Below are positions 11,540-23,176 of a stretch of DNA of 64,000 nucleotides, in pieces (position 1 is the stretch's first letter; each line of letters starts with the position of its first letter). The position numbers and the translations under genes were made by a program. Below the pieces are notes generated by a model that saw only the letters and a list, made by a program, of their open reading frames with translations, did not search any database and was not told where the DNA came from. This DNA is from Ustilaginoidea virens. Its lineage: Eukaryota; Ascomycota; Sordariomycetes; Hypocreales; Clavicipitaceae. The stretch is from assembly GCF_000687475.1 (NCBI RefSeq), contig NC_057317.1, positions 1,612,001 to 1,676,000 of the forward strand, written 5' to 3'.

Positions 11540-12949
11540 CTAGGTTTAGCTCCCTTCGTTCGAGCCGCTAATAACTATAGTAATCTAATAATACTATAAC
11601 TCCCCTACCGCGGGGCATCTAGGGAAGAATATAACCTTTTAATTCTTACGATAAGACTACCACTTTAATAGTATATTATCCGAGGTGGTTTGGTTTATTC
11701 GGAATTATTAATACCGCGGGGCGTATAAAAGCTGCTAATTACGATAGGGCCTATTCTAGCCCTTATTGATCTTAGATTATTTTTAGTCTTAAATCTCTAT
11801 TGACTTTATAATTAACCTCCTAGCCTAAGATGCCTCCGACCTGTATTACCTAATGGTTATTACTAACTACCTATCTAAATACATTCAGCTTAAAGCAATA
11901 TACTTAATGTAAATAAAGGATTATACAGAATAGTTTCTCGATTACTAATAGCGGCACTATAGATTTCCCGTCTAGATTATTAGCAATAGAGGCTTAGATT
12001 AGATAGGCTAATTCTAGACTACGATATATAAGGCTATTAGGACCGAATAACTCCTCTTAACTATATACTACCTATAGACCGATAGTAGTATAGAGCGTAT
12101 AAACTAGGAGGTCTAGGCTATCTTATGCGTTAAGGTAGCGTTCGACTAATACAATTAGCCCTAATATCTCGCGACTTATTAATACGCTTTAAATAACCAC
12201 ACTTCTTTAGTTACTAGATATAGTCTTAACTATCTTTTAAATGGCTTCGACTCTCCTATTATAGTACCTCCCCCTAATATTACGCCGAGTTTAATAACCC
12301 CTAAGGGACGAGCGGCATATTTCCTAGCTATAATACAAAAAGGGGGCGAACTCGCTTACGCTGCTATTGCCTTTGCCTAATAATAGTAATAGGACGTAAT
12401 AAACCACTCCTAATACCTAGCGGAACGCTATTAAATTAGGGACTAAATCTAGCTAAGCCTATAGAATATTAAGACTAACCGGCCTTATAAGAAGCTCGAT
12501 TAGGTATCTACTAAATATACTATTATAGCCGTCCTATCCTTGCTTAATATCCGACTCGATATTCCCGATAGTATCCACCCGGTTTTTTATATTAATCTTA
12601 TAAAATATACCGCTTCCGACCCACTACCAAGCTAAATACTCATAGATACTAGGCCTAGTCCCCTATTAGTCCTACCAGAGGACTCTAATACCCTATACAA
12701 GGAATTCGAGGTTGAGGAGATACTAATTACTAAAAACGCTTAGGGTCGTAGCGGCAAATGTAATATACTAGTAAAATGGAAGGGGTATAATTTGCTGACT
12801 TAGGAACCGCTAGAGAACTTCGAGGATATTACGGCGCGGGCGGCATTTAAGGTTAAATAGGGGGATATTCAGACATATAATAGACCCGGTCGAACCCTAT
12901 AGTAACCCTAATACGGAACGGATGAAATTTTTCCTAGCGAAGGGGGATA
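11540..12949 (+). pseudogene. Degenerate integrase-chromodomain end of outer element
   Basis: This continues the outer pol frame cut at 4,196. The junction CTACTAGGG / CTAGGTTTAG parallels uninterrupted text in the inner element near 8,025-8,050. Integrase core sequence is followed by a chromodomain near 12,757-12,850 that still reads LVKWKGYNL and EPLENFED with one Trp now a stop. It ends at a polypurine tract GAAGGGGGA (12,939-12,947) just before the 3' LTR. Confidence 0.8.
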
Positions 12950-13204
12950 TATTACGGACTCGGGCTATGCCTATATTATAGATTAACTAAGGCTCGGGCT
13001 GCGCCCGTGCCTAATCTAGAATAGATAATATAAGGTAGACGCGCGGGCCCATAAGGGCAACGTTAGGGCTCTAGCCCGCGCTACATACGGATATATATAG
13101 ACTGCGGAAGGGACCCGATTCGGGCTCTTCTCCCTTCCTCCTTAGTTTTATTAATATATCCGATTAATGCCTATTTGCAATCGCCTTAGGGCTAGTCCGT
13201 CACA
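12950..13204 (+). repeat. 3' LTR of outer element
   Basis: 255 bp, aligns end to end with 225-479. The differences are transitions, many in CpA/TpG context (TG start now TA). It is followed by CCTAT at 13,205-13,209. Confidence 0.93.
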
Positions 13205-13209
13205 CCTAT
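13205..13209. repeat. Target-site duplication CCTAT (right copy)
   Basis: Identical to 220-224 and directly abuts the 3' LTR. Confidence 0.88.
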
Positions 13210-15960
13210 AGCTTATCTATATCAATACCAGTAACCTATAAGCCGCTAAAGCCTACCCGAAAAATAGCTAGAAATCCCTCGACCGATACCTTACTTAGGT
13301 AGAAGCTAAAAACCACCTTATGCCTACTACTATCGCGGCCCCGCTTAGCTCTCCTAAAGAAATAAATATATATACTAAATAGCTTATTTACTAACTCTAA
13401 AAAATTATAGATATTGCGGCCCTAAAGAAAACCCCTAAAGCCCCTGCTATAAAACTATAGTAGAATAACCGCATAAAAATAGCCGCTATTGCCGCGAAGA
13501 AAGCATACTAAAAGTAAGTAGTATACTATACCCCTAAAAACTATAGGGGCTGCTTAAGACGCAAAAGCTACTTAAACCCGGGTTATATAAAAAGAGCGAT
13601 AATACTCCTAAAGAGAGGCATTAAAGAAAGCTATAGTATAGAATATAGACCTCTAGTCCCTAGAATAATAGGCTAGACTATATAGCGGCCTCCCCCCTAA
13701 ATCTAAAGAGATCCTACCACTCGAATATACTAGCCCTAGCCACCCTTTAGTAACCATATATAGCGAAAAAGCATAAGTCTTCGCTTAATATTTCTTCCCC
13801 TAGTCCTATATAATATTTAAAAATATACTAGACCTAACCTTCCCTTAACTTATTAACGTAGAGTTCCCACTATATAAGAGATTTATATATAAAGAGGTCT
13901 ATACCGCCCTTTACTATATAGCCAGCTAAAAGGCCCCTAGACTAGATAGGCTACCTATAGGATTCCTTAAGGTATATAGCCCCCCCTTAATTATAGCTTT
14001 TACCTACCTTCTCAATAAGTCCTACCGTACTAAATACTACCTAGCTTAATTCTAGGAGGCCTATATAATCATATTAAGAAAGCTGGGAAAGAAACTAAAG
14101 AAATACTCTAAAGTAGGAGGCTAAAGACCGATATTTTTATTTAACCTAATTAGTAAAGTCCTAAAAGCTATAATAGCGCGCCAGCTTATTACTACCCTTA
14201 AGGAGGGCAACCTACTCTTAAACCTTTAGATAGGAAATAGAGCTAATTATTCTATAAATATAGCCTTTAGTACTCTCGTAAAAATAGTTCGTATAGTATA
14301 ATATTATAGCAAGATTGCCTTACTCCTCTAGCTTAATATATCTATAGCTTTTAATATAGTAAACTATATTCGATTTACCTACTTACTTTTAGAAAAGGGA
14401 TTACTACTATAAATTGCAGTATAGGTCTATAATTTTACTAACTCTTATATAGCGCGAATTCACTTTAAAGGCAAACTAACTAATAACCTATCTATTACTG
14501 CTAGGGTCTTATAAAGGTCCCCCCTCTCCTTTATCCTCTTCTTAGTCTATATTATACCGCTCTATAAAAGGCTTAAAGAAGTAGCCTCTATTATTACCCT
14601 AAGGTTTATAGATAATACTAATATTATAGTATATAGGAGGAGTATAGGGGAGACCTAGACCTTACTTAAAAAGGTATAGATAATCTATAAAGAGTAGTCT
14701 AAATAAGCTAAGCTTAATTTTAACTTAGGGAAGAGTAAGCTTATCTATTTTATATGCGCCTATAAGGCAGACGAGACGCTAGTCTAACTTAAGATTATAA
14801 TAATTTAGCTAAAGTAGTATGCCTATTTCCTAAAGGTTAAAATCTACTAAAAACTTTAGTAGTATAAATACCGCATAAAAATAGCTAAAAAGCTTAAATA
14901 GTAGCGACTCGCCCTTATGGCGATAGCAGCCTCTATATAGGGATATTAATATAAGGAGGCCCGATTAGTCTATATATAGGTTATTCGCACTACTATCGCC
15001 TTTAGTATAGGAGTTTAGTATACCCCTACTGCCCCTAGTAGGGTAGCAAAAGGTATTATAAAATTACTAATTATAGAATAATTATCTTGCCTTTAAATTA
15101 TTACTAAGGCCTTTAAGGCTATACTAATAGATATCCTTAAGACTAAAGCAGCTATACTACCTATCGACTTATACCTAAACTATATCTATTAGCGATTCTT
15201 AGAAAGGATAATAAAAACTAAGATAGCTAAGCGAATTAATTGCGCTTCTACTGCAGTAGTAGTAATACTCTAATGCTATTAGCAGAGCGATTATAAAAGA
15301 CCCTAAATATATATCCTATTCTTAGAACTCGACCTATAGCAGCTAATAGCTAAGGAATACCTAATAAAAAAGTAGCTTACTAAATAGTCTAAATACTAAG
15401 CCGCTATAAGAGCAAGATAGCAGTAGTATAGGCCTATAGCGGCAGAGAGGGCCCTAGACTTCTAATCTATAGCTATAATAATTCAGCTTTATAATAGCCT
15501 CCTTAAATATAAATCGGCTATATTTACCTAGCTTTATATAAAAAAGATCAGACTAAACTCCTTCCTCTACTAGTGCTAAATCCCTACTATACCCTTACCT
15601 TTTTGCCGATATAGGGAGGCCCCTAAAGACTATTATTACCTAATCCTCTCTTACCTAAAATATAAACGATAGTGCTAATAGCTATATAAGACCGGCTTAA
15701 GCCTCTTCTAAGACTGCTAAGGGATTTTTATTACCTTTAATAAGCTAAGCCTCGCCTATCGACTTATATATTAGATCTTTAGCTTCGACCGTTTTAATTA
15801 ATTCTAACTTACTTAATCGCTTTAGTAACCTGCCCCTATAGAGGCATTAGGCCGACCCTAACCGCCTAATACCGCCCTTAATATCTAATAATAATATCCT
15901 AATATAAAAGAAAGGAGATATAGTAAGCGGATAAATATAATTAATTCTTAGCTACTCTGA
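13210..15960 (+). pseudogene. Tad1/LINE-like non-LTR retrotransposon ORF2 remnant (RT)
   Basis: Reading through RIP stops gives a typical Tad1-type ORF2. The linker before RT includes SPSHPLVT and KAPRLDRLP near 13,720-13,950 (compare the family's KAPGLDGLP). Next comes an RT palm with RPIFLFNLISKVLKAI (about 14,125-14,175) and FIDNTN at 14,605-14,622, where the catalytic D-D pair has become D-N by a TpG to TpA change. A Cys/His-rich C-terminal stretch follows around 15,590-15,720. The endonuclease domain should lie upstream, beyond the outer LTR insertion and off the window's left edge. Inactive. Confidence 0.75.
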
Positions 15961-17520
15961 AGCTATAATATTAATATTAGAGCCCCCCTCCCCCCCCCTT
16001 TCCCCTCCCCTGCCGGCCCCTATAATAGCCCCCCCTCCCTCTCCCCCCTCTCCTCCTCCCCTTCTACCGCCCTTTTCTACCCCTAAGAGATAAGCAGCTC
16101 TAATACGGCCTAAATGCCCTTTAATACTTCTATCTTATACTCCTTAAGGTCTAGTGCCTCCTAGGTCACCTTAGGAGTAATACTCCCCCCTACTATTACT
16201 ATTACTACTACTACCTTCCCCCTACTATAGGCAATCGATGCCTACTGCACCCTTAATTAAAAAGTATAGTAGTTATCGACCTATCTATATTAGCACCTAT
16301 CCCACGCAATCCCCGCACCTTATATATACCTCCCCCCCTGCGGCTAATACCTTTTAGGCACCTAAAAGGGCGTAAATAGACTCTTAATTCTTAGGAGTCT
16401 ATTTAAAGGGTCGGTAGGTCTTCCCTACTATAATATATATAAAATATACTACCTTAGGCCCTATATAGTACTATACTATATTACTATCGTTTAAATACTA
16501 ATTAGATTAGGGTTTAATCGATTGGATCTTACCTTATTAAGAGTAGTAATAATATTTAGGGTTTTTAGCTTATATTAGGTAAAAGTCGTAGGGCCAGCCT
16601 TATAGCTCGCCAGGCTAATAATAATAGGTTAGTAACACTAATATAGCGGGAGTAGGTAGCACCTACCCCTTTATCTAAAGATGCCGACTTTTTTAGTATA
16701 CTACTGCTATTATTATTATTACTATTACTATAGCTATTGCTACTGCTGCTATTACTGCTGCTAATGCTATTGCTGCTGCTATTGCTAATACTAATACTGC
16801 TGCTATTATTACCGCCCTACCGTATAGGTTAGCGTTATCCCTATAGCATTAGAAAATAAGGCTTAAAGGGATTATATATAGAAAAATAATAGCTATATAG
16901 AAAGGAAGAAAAAGGGATTAAAAAGTTAGGGGGTATTTATACCTTTATATTTTCGCCCGATTAGAGGCCCTTATACCCTCTCTTTATACTCGGCTTACCC
17001 TAACCCCCGATTTAATACCGCTTGCCTTCTATTAAGCACCCCCCCTATAGCCGATTCGCCGCCGATATAGCCCTAATAATAGAAAATTCCCTCACTCTTA
17101 CTCTAATGCCCCTATGCGATATATATACCATATAGCCGGCGCGCATACTATACAGTTAGTACTGCCCTACTTATATAACCTCTACTTTATTTTCGATTTA
17201 TAGCGTATTAACCTAGGACTACCCCTCCCCTATAGGTACTAGACCTACCTTTTTCCGGACTTATTTTCTCTAAATCGCTTTTACACTCTTCCTAATACTA
17301 CCGCTAAGTACGATCCTAAGCGATAGCGTACCTACCTTCCCTATATGCCGGAAACCTATTGGCCCCCCTAGGGGCCCGACTCCCTAGTCGTTATAATTAT
17401 ATTAGTAGGAAGGGTTTTCCCCCCGGACCTTGGGTTTTTCCCTTCCGGATTATTTGCCGGAGTACTAGATAGGCAATTCTAGCTTAGAATAGCCCCCTAG
17501 AGTAATTTAATAATAATAAT
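15961..17520. mobile_element. Unassigned RIP-mutated repeat DNA
   Basis: It has the same CpA/TpG depletion as the elements to the left. It includes a C-rich pyrimidine tract (about 15,983-16,080) and a trinucleotide-rich patch (16,695-16,800). No domain, LTR or terminal repeat was recognised. It may be the LINE 3' region plus further decayed repeats. Confidence 0.5.
16695..16800 (+). repeat. Imperfect CTG/TTA trinucleotide repeat
   Basis: An interspersed array of GCTATT, GCTGCT and TATTAT triplets inside the RIP region. Here TpG survives unusually well, so it may be younger than the RIP event or was not duplicated when RIP acted. Confidence 0.5.
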
Positions 17521-18133
17521 AAATATTGACAGGTGCCTAAAGAAGCTCTCGGTATTTGATTGGCTGCTAGTCGGGTACTTGCCCCTAGAATTATCTAATA
17601 AGAATACCGGAAATTGCCTAAGAAGACCCACTTGGCTTCCTTATTCGGACTAGCGGGCAGATGTTTGTACGACCAGCTGCAACGTCCCAGGTATCGCCGA
17701 TAGTCGTTTAGATCCGGCTTTGGCTAAAAAAGACTGATCCCAAGTAAGTAACAGACGCCAAAGAATACCTCTGGAAACGACTGATCTATATAAAAACACT
17801 GCAAGAAAGCCCAAATAAGCTTCGAAGGTAATTTTTTTCTTGCACTGGATTTTCAAAGCGGGGTATTCAACTGCCTGAAGAATGTTGCTTAAACCCAAAC
17901 GTATCACGTGATCACGTATCCGATGGATGGGTCACTGCCAAGGGTGACGCGGTACGCGGCCGTTCCTGACTCCGCGTTGGCCCATTAGGTAGGAGGCGCT
18001 GAGCATCATCCTCAAACAACCTTCACAGCTTGAATACTGGCTAATAGCTATCCCCAGCAGAACAACGAATGATTTTGCGGTTGCAAATGCTGGAGATATC
18101 TCTGTCAGCAGCCTCCCGGCACTCGCTAGCTTC
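17520..18133. other. Boundary of RIP heterochromatin and RecQ upstream region
   Basis: Composition switches here: CpA and TpG are rare before about 17,520 and normal after about 17,640. The rest is the 5' flank of the RecQ gene. No gene was recognised; short open frames on the minus strand have no family features. A TCACGTGA palindrome lies at 17,904-17,911. Confidence 0.6.
17904..17911. promoter_or_regulatory. TCACGTGA E-box palindrome upstream of RecQ gene
   Basis: A perfect 8-bp palindrome containing CACGTG, 223 bp before the RecQ start codon, with a further overlapping TCACGT directly after it. CACGTG is the core site of bHLH factors (Cbf1/Pho4 families). Function here is inferred. Confidence 0.4.
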
Positions 18134-21100
18134 ATGACTCGGAATAATCTGGCCGATCAACTATCCTGGCTGTTAACCAACGTCGCATTAGTGTCGAAAC
18201 CGCCCATCCAACGATTTCCTCCTGTCGGCGACTATTTATCCGATAATTCTTCCCAAACTGTCGAGAAATCGAGCAACCCGTCAATTGTTGGTCCGGATAC
18301 CAGTTTGCGGTGCCGGAATTCGGGGTCAGACGATGCTCTTTACTTGACTGGATGGGCGGAGGATTCCGTGGACACGCCGCGCGTAGTAGAGGCAGACGAC
18401 GACAGCAGCATGGTCCGCTTCACCTCAACCACAAAAAACAATAGACCGTCTTTGGTTTCCCAACCTCGTGACCCCCTTCCAACTCCATCCGCTACTTGTG
18501 CTGCGAAGCCAAAATTACTATCAAGCACCGGGACAGCGGATTCAGATGCTGGTCAGTCCATTCACAACTAAGGCCAAACGCACCACGTTAACCAAGAGCT
18601 AGGACTCGTTACACCAAAGTCCAAGCGGAAGCTTTCACCAGCCAAATCAAGCACTGTTCGCGTCGCTGTGTCTCCAATTCCTAGTCTTGATCTCACAGAC
18701 TTCGACGCTGATGAATTGGAGTGCATGGACCTGACGAAAGATGTGACTGATCTGGCCGTTCCACTGGATCAGAATGATGATGTTCAAATTTGGGATGCAA
18801 AAAGTCACTTGTGGTCGCCCCTTCCTGCCAAAAGCAGCAGGAAGAGGAAAAGCAATGATTTAGCCCTAAGCGAGGCAGCTCATAGAGAAAGCTTCCCTGA
18901 TGTCTACGATATTTTAGGGATAGAACCTGCCTCGTCGACACCCGCGAATCAATCATCTTCACGCAAAGCGGGTGCTCCAAGCACAGCCAGGTCAAGACGC
19001 AAGCGAGTGATTCACCAAACATCGGACGACTTGCTGAGAGATCTACGAAGCGACCCTTCGGATGAGGTCACTGTTGGCATGTCATCACCGACGAGAACGG
19101 TGGCAGAGCGTCGAGATGTCTCACTGATGACCCCGAGCAACGATCATAAACTGTGCCAGAGAACAGATAGCGGTACCAAGAAGCGGAAAACAAACCCTTA
19201 CCAAGGAATACTTGTTCAAAACGAATCAGAGCCGTGTTCCAAAGAAACTGAAGACTCACAAAATAATGACTGTATTCCAGACTCAGACGAAGAATTTTTG
19301 ACACCGCCGTCGCACAACGCATCTGTTGCTTTGCCCAAGGATCAGCCAGCTTCAAGTTTTGGTAGTACAATTTCCGAGCCGGGGAAATCTTCTGGGGACG
19401 CCGAGAAACTCCCTACGAATTATGAAAAATTGCCACCTACCTCGACTACTACGACTATAGGCGGGAGTCTTTCTACCGACAATAGTTCCAGCATAAGCAA
19501 GGACAGCCCCAAGGTCACCGCATTTGATCTCCCAGCAGAACAAAATATCCCTGACAATAACTTACGAAAGATACTCGACTACCTTTTCTCAAATTCAAAA
19601 GTATTGGAGGAAAGACGCGACACTATCCTCGGGGAGATCCGGCGCAATGGCGCAGATTTCATGACAGCCATTAAGGAGAGGTGGCCCAAGGAGGTGCGAA
19701 GTCGAATCAAGAGCGAGAAAGAGTTTCTCCAAAGCCAGCAGAGAGCCGTCCAAGAAATGAGCGATGCTTTGGAGTCATACAAAGTTCTCTGTGATCGACG
19801 GGAAGCTCTGGTCCAAAAAATCTCACAGTTGTATGCTGAGGGCGTTGACATTGACGATGACGAAACTCGGCTCGACAGTCTGACGGACGAGGTGCAAGGG
19901 CAAGAAGAGAGCCTGGCCAAATTAATAGTTTGTGCTGGGTTTAATGGATCCCATATCCCTATGCTTGCACCGTCCCTTCTTGGCTCGGCGACAAAGGCAC
20001 AAGATGAGGTGGTAATTGGGACACAACCTCGCGGGTCTGCATTAGCTGGCTCCCCCGACATCTCAGTGGTTTCGGTTCCGCTTGTTACTGCCTCGACGCA
20101 AGTGGTCCATCAAACCCAGTTATCTGGCCCTACTCAGCCACCGGTCCACTGGGCGACTAATGCAGGTGAAGGGAGCGACGCTTTTTCGGATACGGAAGCC
20201 CACTTGCAAGCATCGCTGTGTGTGCCGAACGAAAATGCAGCACCGAATTCCACGTATCCCGGCTCAGCCCGTCGCGCACACAATGCCTCTGATAACTTCA
20301 GCGATTTTAGTGACGACGTCGACATGCTGGCCTTTGCCGAGGATTACGAAACTCGCCAATCCTTTGGAAGTGAACGTACTCCGTCACGCCATGTCTTCTC
20401 GGAAACTTCGGGGAACGTTATGCCACCACCAAAATCCAAAACGCTGAATAAGCGACAAATTGCGCCGATATTGCCTGAGCTGCGAATCCCGCCGGAGTTG
20501 ATGAAACATGTTTGGTCGCCGGAAGTTCAAAGAATGCTCAAAGATCGATTTAGAATGAAGGGCTTCCGGCCCAATCAACTGGAGGCAATCAATGCGACTT
20601 TGGGGGGTGAAGACGCCTTTGTCTTGATGCCTACAGGAGGTGGCAAATCTCTCTGTTATCAGTTGCCAGCCATTGTCAAGACGGGAAAGACGCGAGGGGT
20701 GACTATTGTCGTGTCCCCCTTGCTGAGCTTGATGCAGGACCAAGTCGATCATATGAAAGCCCTTGGCATACAAGCTGTAGCTTTCAACGGGGAGTGCTCC
20801 GCCGAGTACAAAAGGCAAGTCATGAGCGCGTTTGAAGAACGCAGTCCTGAGCACTTCATCGAGCTACTTTACGTCACGCCGGAGATGTTTAGCAAGAATG
20901 TTGCCTTTAACAACGCAATGCAAACCTTGTATCGCAAGGGCAAGTTTGCTCGGCTGGTGATAGACGAAGCTCACTGCGTCAGCCAATGGGGCCATGATTT
21001 CAGACCTGATTACAAAAGCCTCGGGTCAGCTCGAAAGGAGTTTCCACGAGTCCCTATTATGGCCTTGACAGCCACTGCCACGCAAAACGTGATTGTGGAT

Positions 21101-23176
21101 ATCAAGCATAACCTCGGGCTGGTCAATTGCCAAGCTTTTTCGCAAAGCTTCAATCGTCCAAACCTGTATTACGAAGTCCGGCCGAAGACGACCAACTCGA
21201 CCGCGACGGAGAGCATAGCCGGACTGATCAAGGCGAAATACCGCAACGTGACGGGCATCGTGTACACCATTTCGAGGAAGCAGGCGGAAGAAGTTGCAAG
21301 CCAGCTCAGCGGCCACGGCATCAAGGCACGTCACTACCACGCTGGGATCGATCCTCAGGAAAAGGTCGAGGTGCAAACAGCGTGGCAAAAGGGCGATATC
21401 AAGGTTGTTGTGGCCACGATTGCTTTCGGCATGGGCATAGACAAACCCGACGTCCGATTCGTGGTCCACCACGGCATTCCAAAAAGCTTGGAAGGGTATT
21501 ATCAGGAAACGGGCCGTGCTGGCCGTGATGGCAAACCGTCTGACTGCATTTTGTATTACGGAAAAGCGGACATAAGGGTCCTGAAAAAGCTGATTGCAGA
21601 CGGAGACGGCAACGAGGAGCAAAAGGAACGACAAATGGTCATGCTGAACCGCGTCACGGCCTTTTGCGACAACAAATCGGACTGTCGACGTACCGAGGTC
21701 CTTCGCTATTTTGGGGAGGATTTCGTGCCAAGCCAATGCAACAAGGGGTGCGACAATTGCCAGGCTGGATTGGTCTTTGAGCAGCAAGATTTCTCTTCCT
21801 ACGCCATTGCTGCTATACAAGTCGTGGATGCGCAGCGTCGTCTGACAGCTAATCAATGTGCAGACATCCTGCTCGGCAAGAAGTACCCAAACCACGAAAA
21901 CAGGCTCTCAGACGAGCAATTCGGAATGGCCAAAGGTCTGAAGAAGCACGAAATGGTTCGCGTCATTGATAAGCTATCGGCCGAGAAGGCTTTCGACGAG
22001 AACAACGTGGTGGGAACTCATGGCGTCGCTATTCAATACCTCAAGATAGGACCGACAGCACGCATGTTCCTTTCGGGCCAGCGTAAGCTCATGCTCACGA
22101 TCCAAGTAGACGATGACAAGGTTTCTAGGACATCCAAGTCAAAGCCAAGGAAACCGGCCAAGAAGAAGGGCAAGGAACCAGACAATTCAGCCATGCTGTC
22201 GACGTACGTGTCGTCTCCGATGGAGAGACGGGGGCGGGGAGCACGAAGGATGGAGAGTGAGGACGAAGAAAATATGCCGAGAACGGCGCTGGGCTATGCG
22301 AATGATGGTTTTGTTGTTTCGGACGAGGACGAAGAAGCTTTTGAGCCTCTGCCGAAACGTGGTCGGGCCAACCCCCCGGCGAAGAACAAAAAACCTCCAC
22401 CACTACGTCCTGGGCCTCCCATTGTGACCAACAGGACCATGGAAGACTTGTGCGAGGTCCATCAAGATCTGGTCAATGGTTTTGTGCGAGAAGCTCGAAA
22501 GATGGAGGAGCATATCCGCAACAAGAAGGAACTCCGACGCCCCTTGTTCACCGAGAGGGATTTCCGAGAAATGGCCATCAACTGGACCGTGTCTCTGGAC
22601 AGGATGATGCGCATTCCCGGGGTAGATGCCGAGAAGGTGCAGGAGCACGGGCCCAAGCTGCTGCCTGTTCTCAAGCGCCATCATGATCTGTACCAGCAAA
22701 TCGTCGAGGCCGGTGACGGTGGGCAAGATGAGCAGCAAGTTGTCGACCTGGTTAGCTCTGATTTGGAGGCAGCTGACGAGGATGTCAACTCGGAGCACGG
22801 GGAAGGAGAGGTTGACTCTCATTACTTTGCACCAAAGCCCCGGCCCGAGGTGGAAGCGTTTCATAGCAGACTCGAAGGACTCAGCAGCCAGCAACAGGGA
22901 CAAACGAACCAGTCGTCCAGACCCAGGTCATGGAATCCTCGAGGCGGCGGCGGCGGCGGCGGCAAAAAGTTTTCCGCGGGCAAGAAATGGCCTCGGAAGA
23001 CATCGGGAGGTGGGGTTCCCAGGCGCAAGTCTAATTCCAACTCTTTGACGAATCGAAAGGCAAGCGGCTCGTCTGCAGCACCAAGATCAGCCACTACGGC
23101 AAGGGGAGGCGGGCCAAAACGAGACGGGAGGATAGCCAAGAAGAGCGGAGGGGGGATTGGTTTGATGCCGTTGTGA
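18134..23176 (+). CDS. SGS1: RecQ family ATP-dependent DNA helicase (Sgs1/QDE-3/BLM type)
   Basis: A nuclear 3'-5' DNA helicase of homologous recombination and replication-fork repair; the Neurospora homolog QDE-3 also serves quelling. Two exons: 18,134-18,551 and 18,603-23,176 (1,663 aa). The 51-bp intron (GTCAGT...TAG) removes the in-frame TAA at 18,569 and restores reading into [10 protein letters not shown]. The start MTRNNL is the first ATG of the open frame. The N-terminal ~780 residues are long, Ser/acidic and mostly disordered, as in Sgs1. The helicase core has Walker A MPTGGGKS (from about residue 815), DEAHC (about 927), ALTATAT, and motif [12 protein letters not shown]. The RecQ zinc-binding cysteines are near 1167, 1185, 1189 and 1192, followed by the RQC winged helix. 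An HRDC domain spans about 1418-1495. The tail is basic, with poly-Gly and Ser/Arg. It is convergent with KAR9. Confidence 0.95.

Larger units (their letters stand above)
225..13204 (+). mobile_element. Outer Ty3/gypsy chromovirus, RIP-inactivated, interrupted by a second element
   Basis: A complete but dead LTR retrotransposon. It has two 255-bp LTRs (225-479 and 12,950-13,204) and exact 5-bp target duplications CCTAT outside them. Removing the inner element and one TAGGG copy (4,202-11,539) leaves about 5.64 kb, a normal size for a compact Ty3/gypsy element. Domains in order: gag-like region from about 570, aspartic protease remnant near 1,890-1,940, reverse transcriptase around 2,800-3,060, RNase H and integrase to 4,196 continuing at 11,540, and a chromodomain near 12,757-12,850. 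Every frame is broken by TAG/TAA, mostly where CAG, CAA or TGG would be expected, the signature of RIP. The LTR pair still aligns end to end without a length change. Confidence 0.9.

Noticed and set aside
11297..11599. 100-codon open frame overlapping the inner 3' LTR
   Set aside because: It is LTR sequence read in one frame; the same region in the 5' LTR is not open.
21026..21895. 289-codon minus-strand frame inside RecQ
   Set aside because: Antisense shadow of the conserved helicase core, which is clearly coding on the plus strand.
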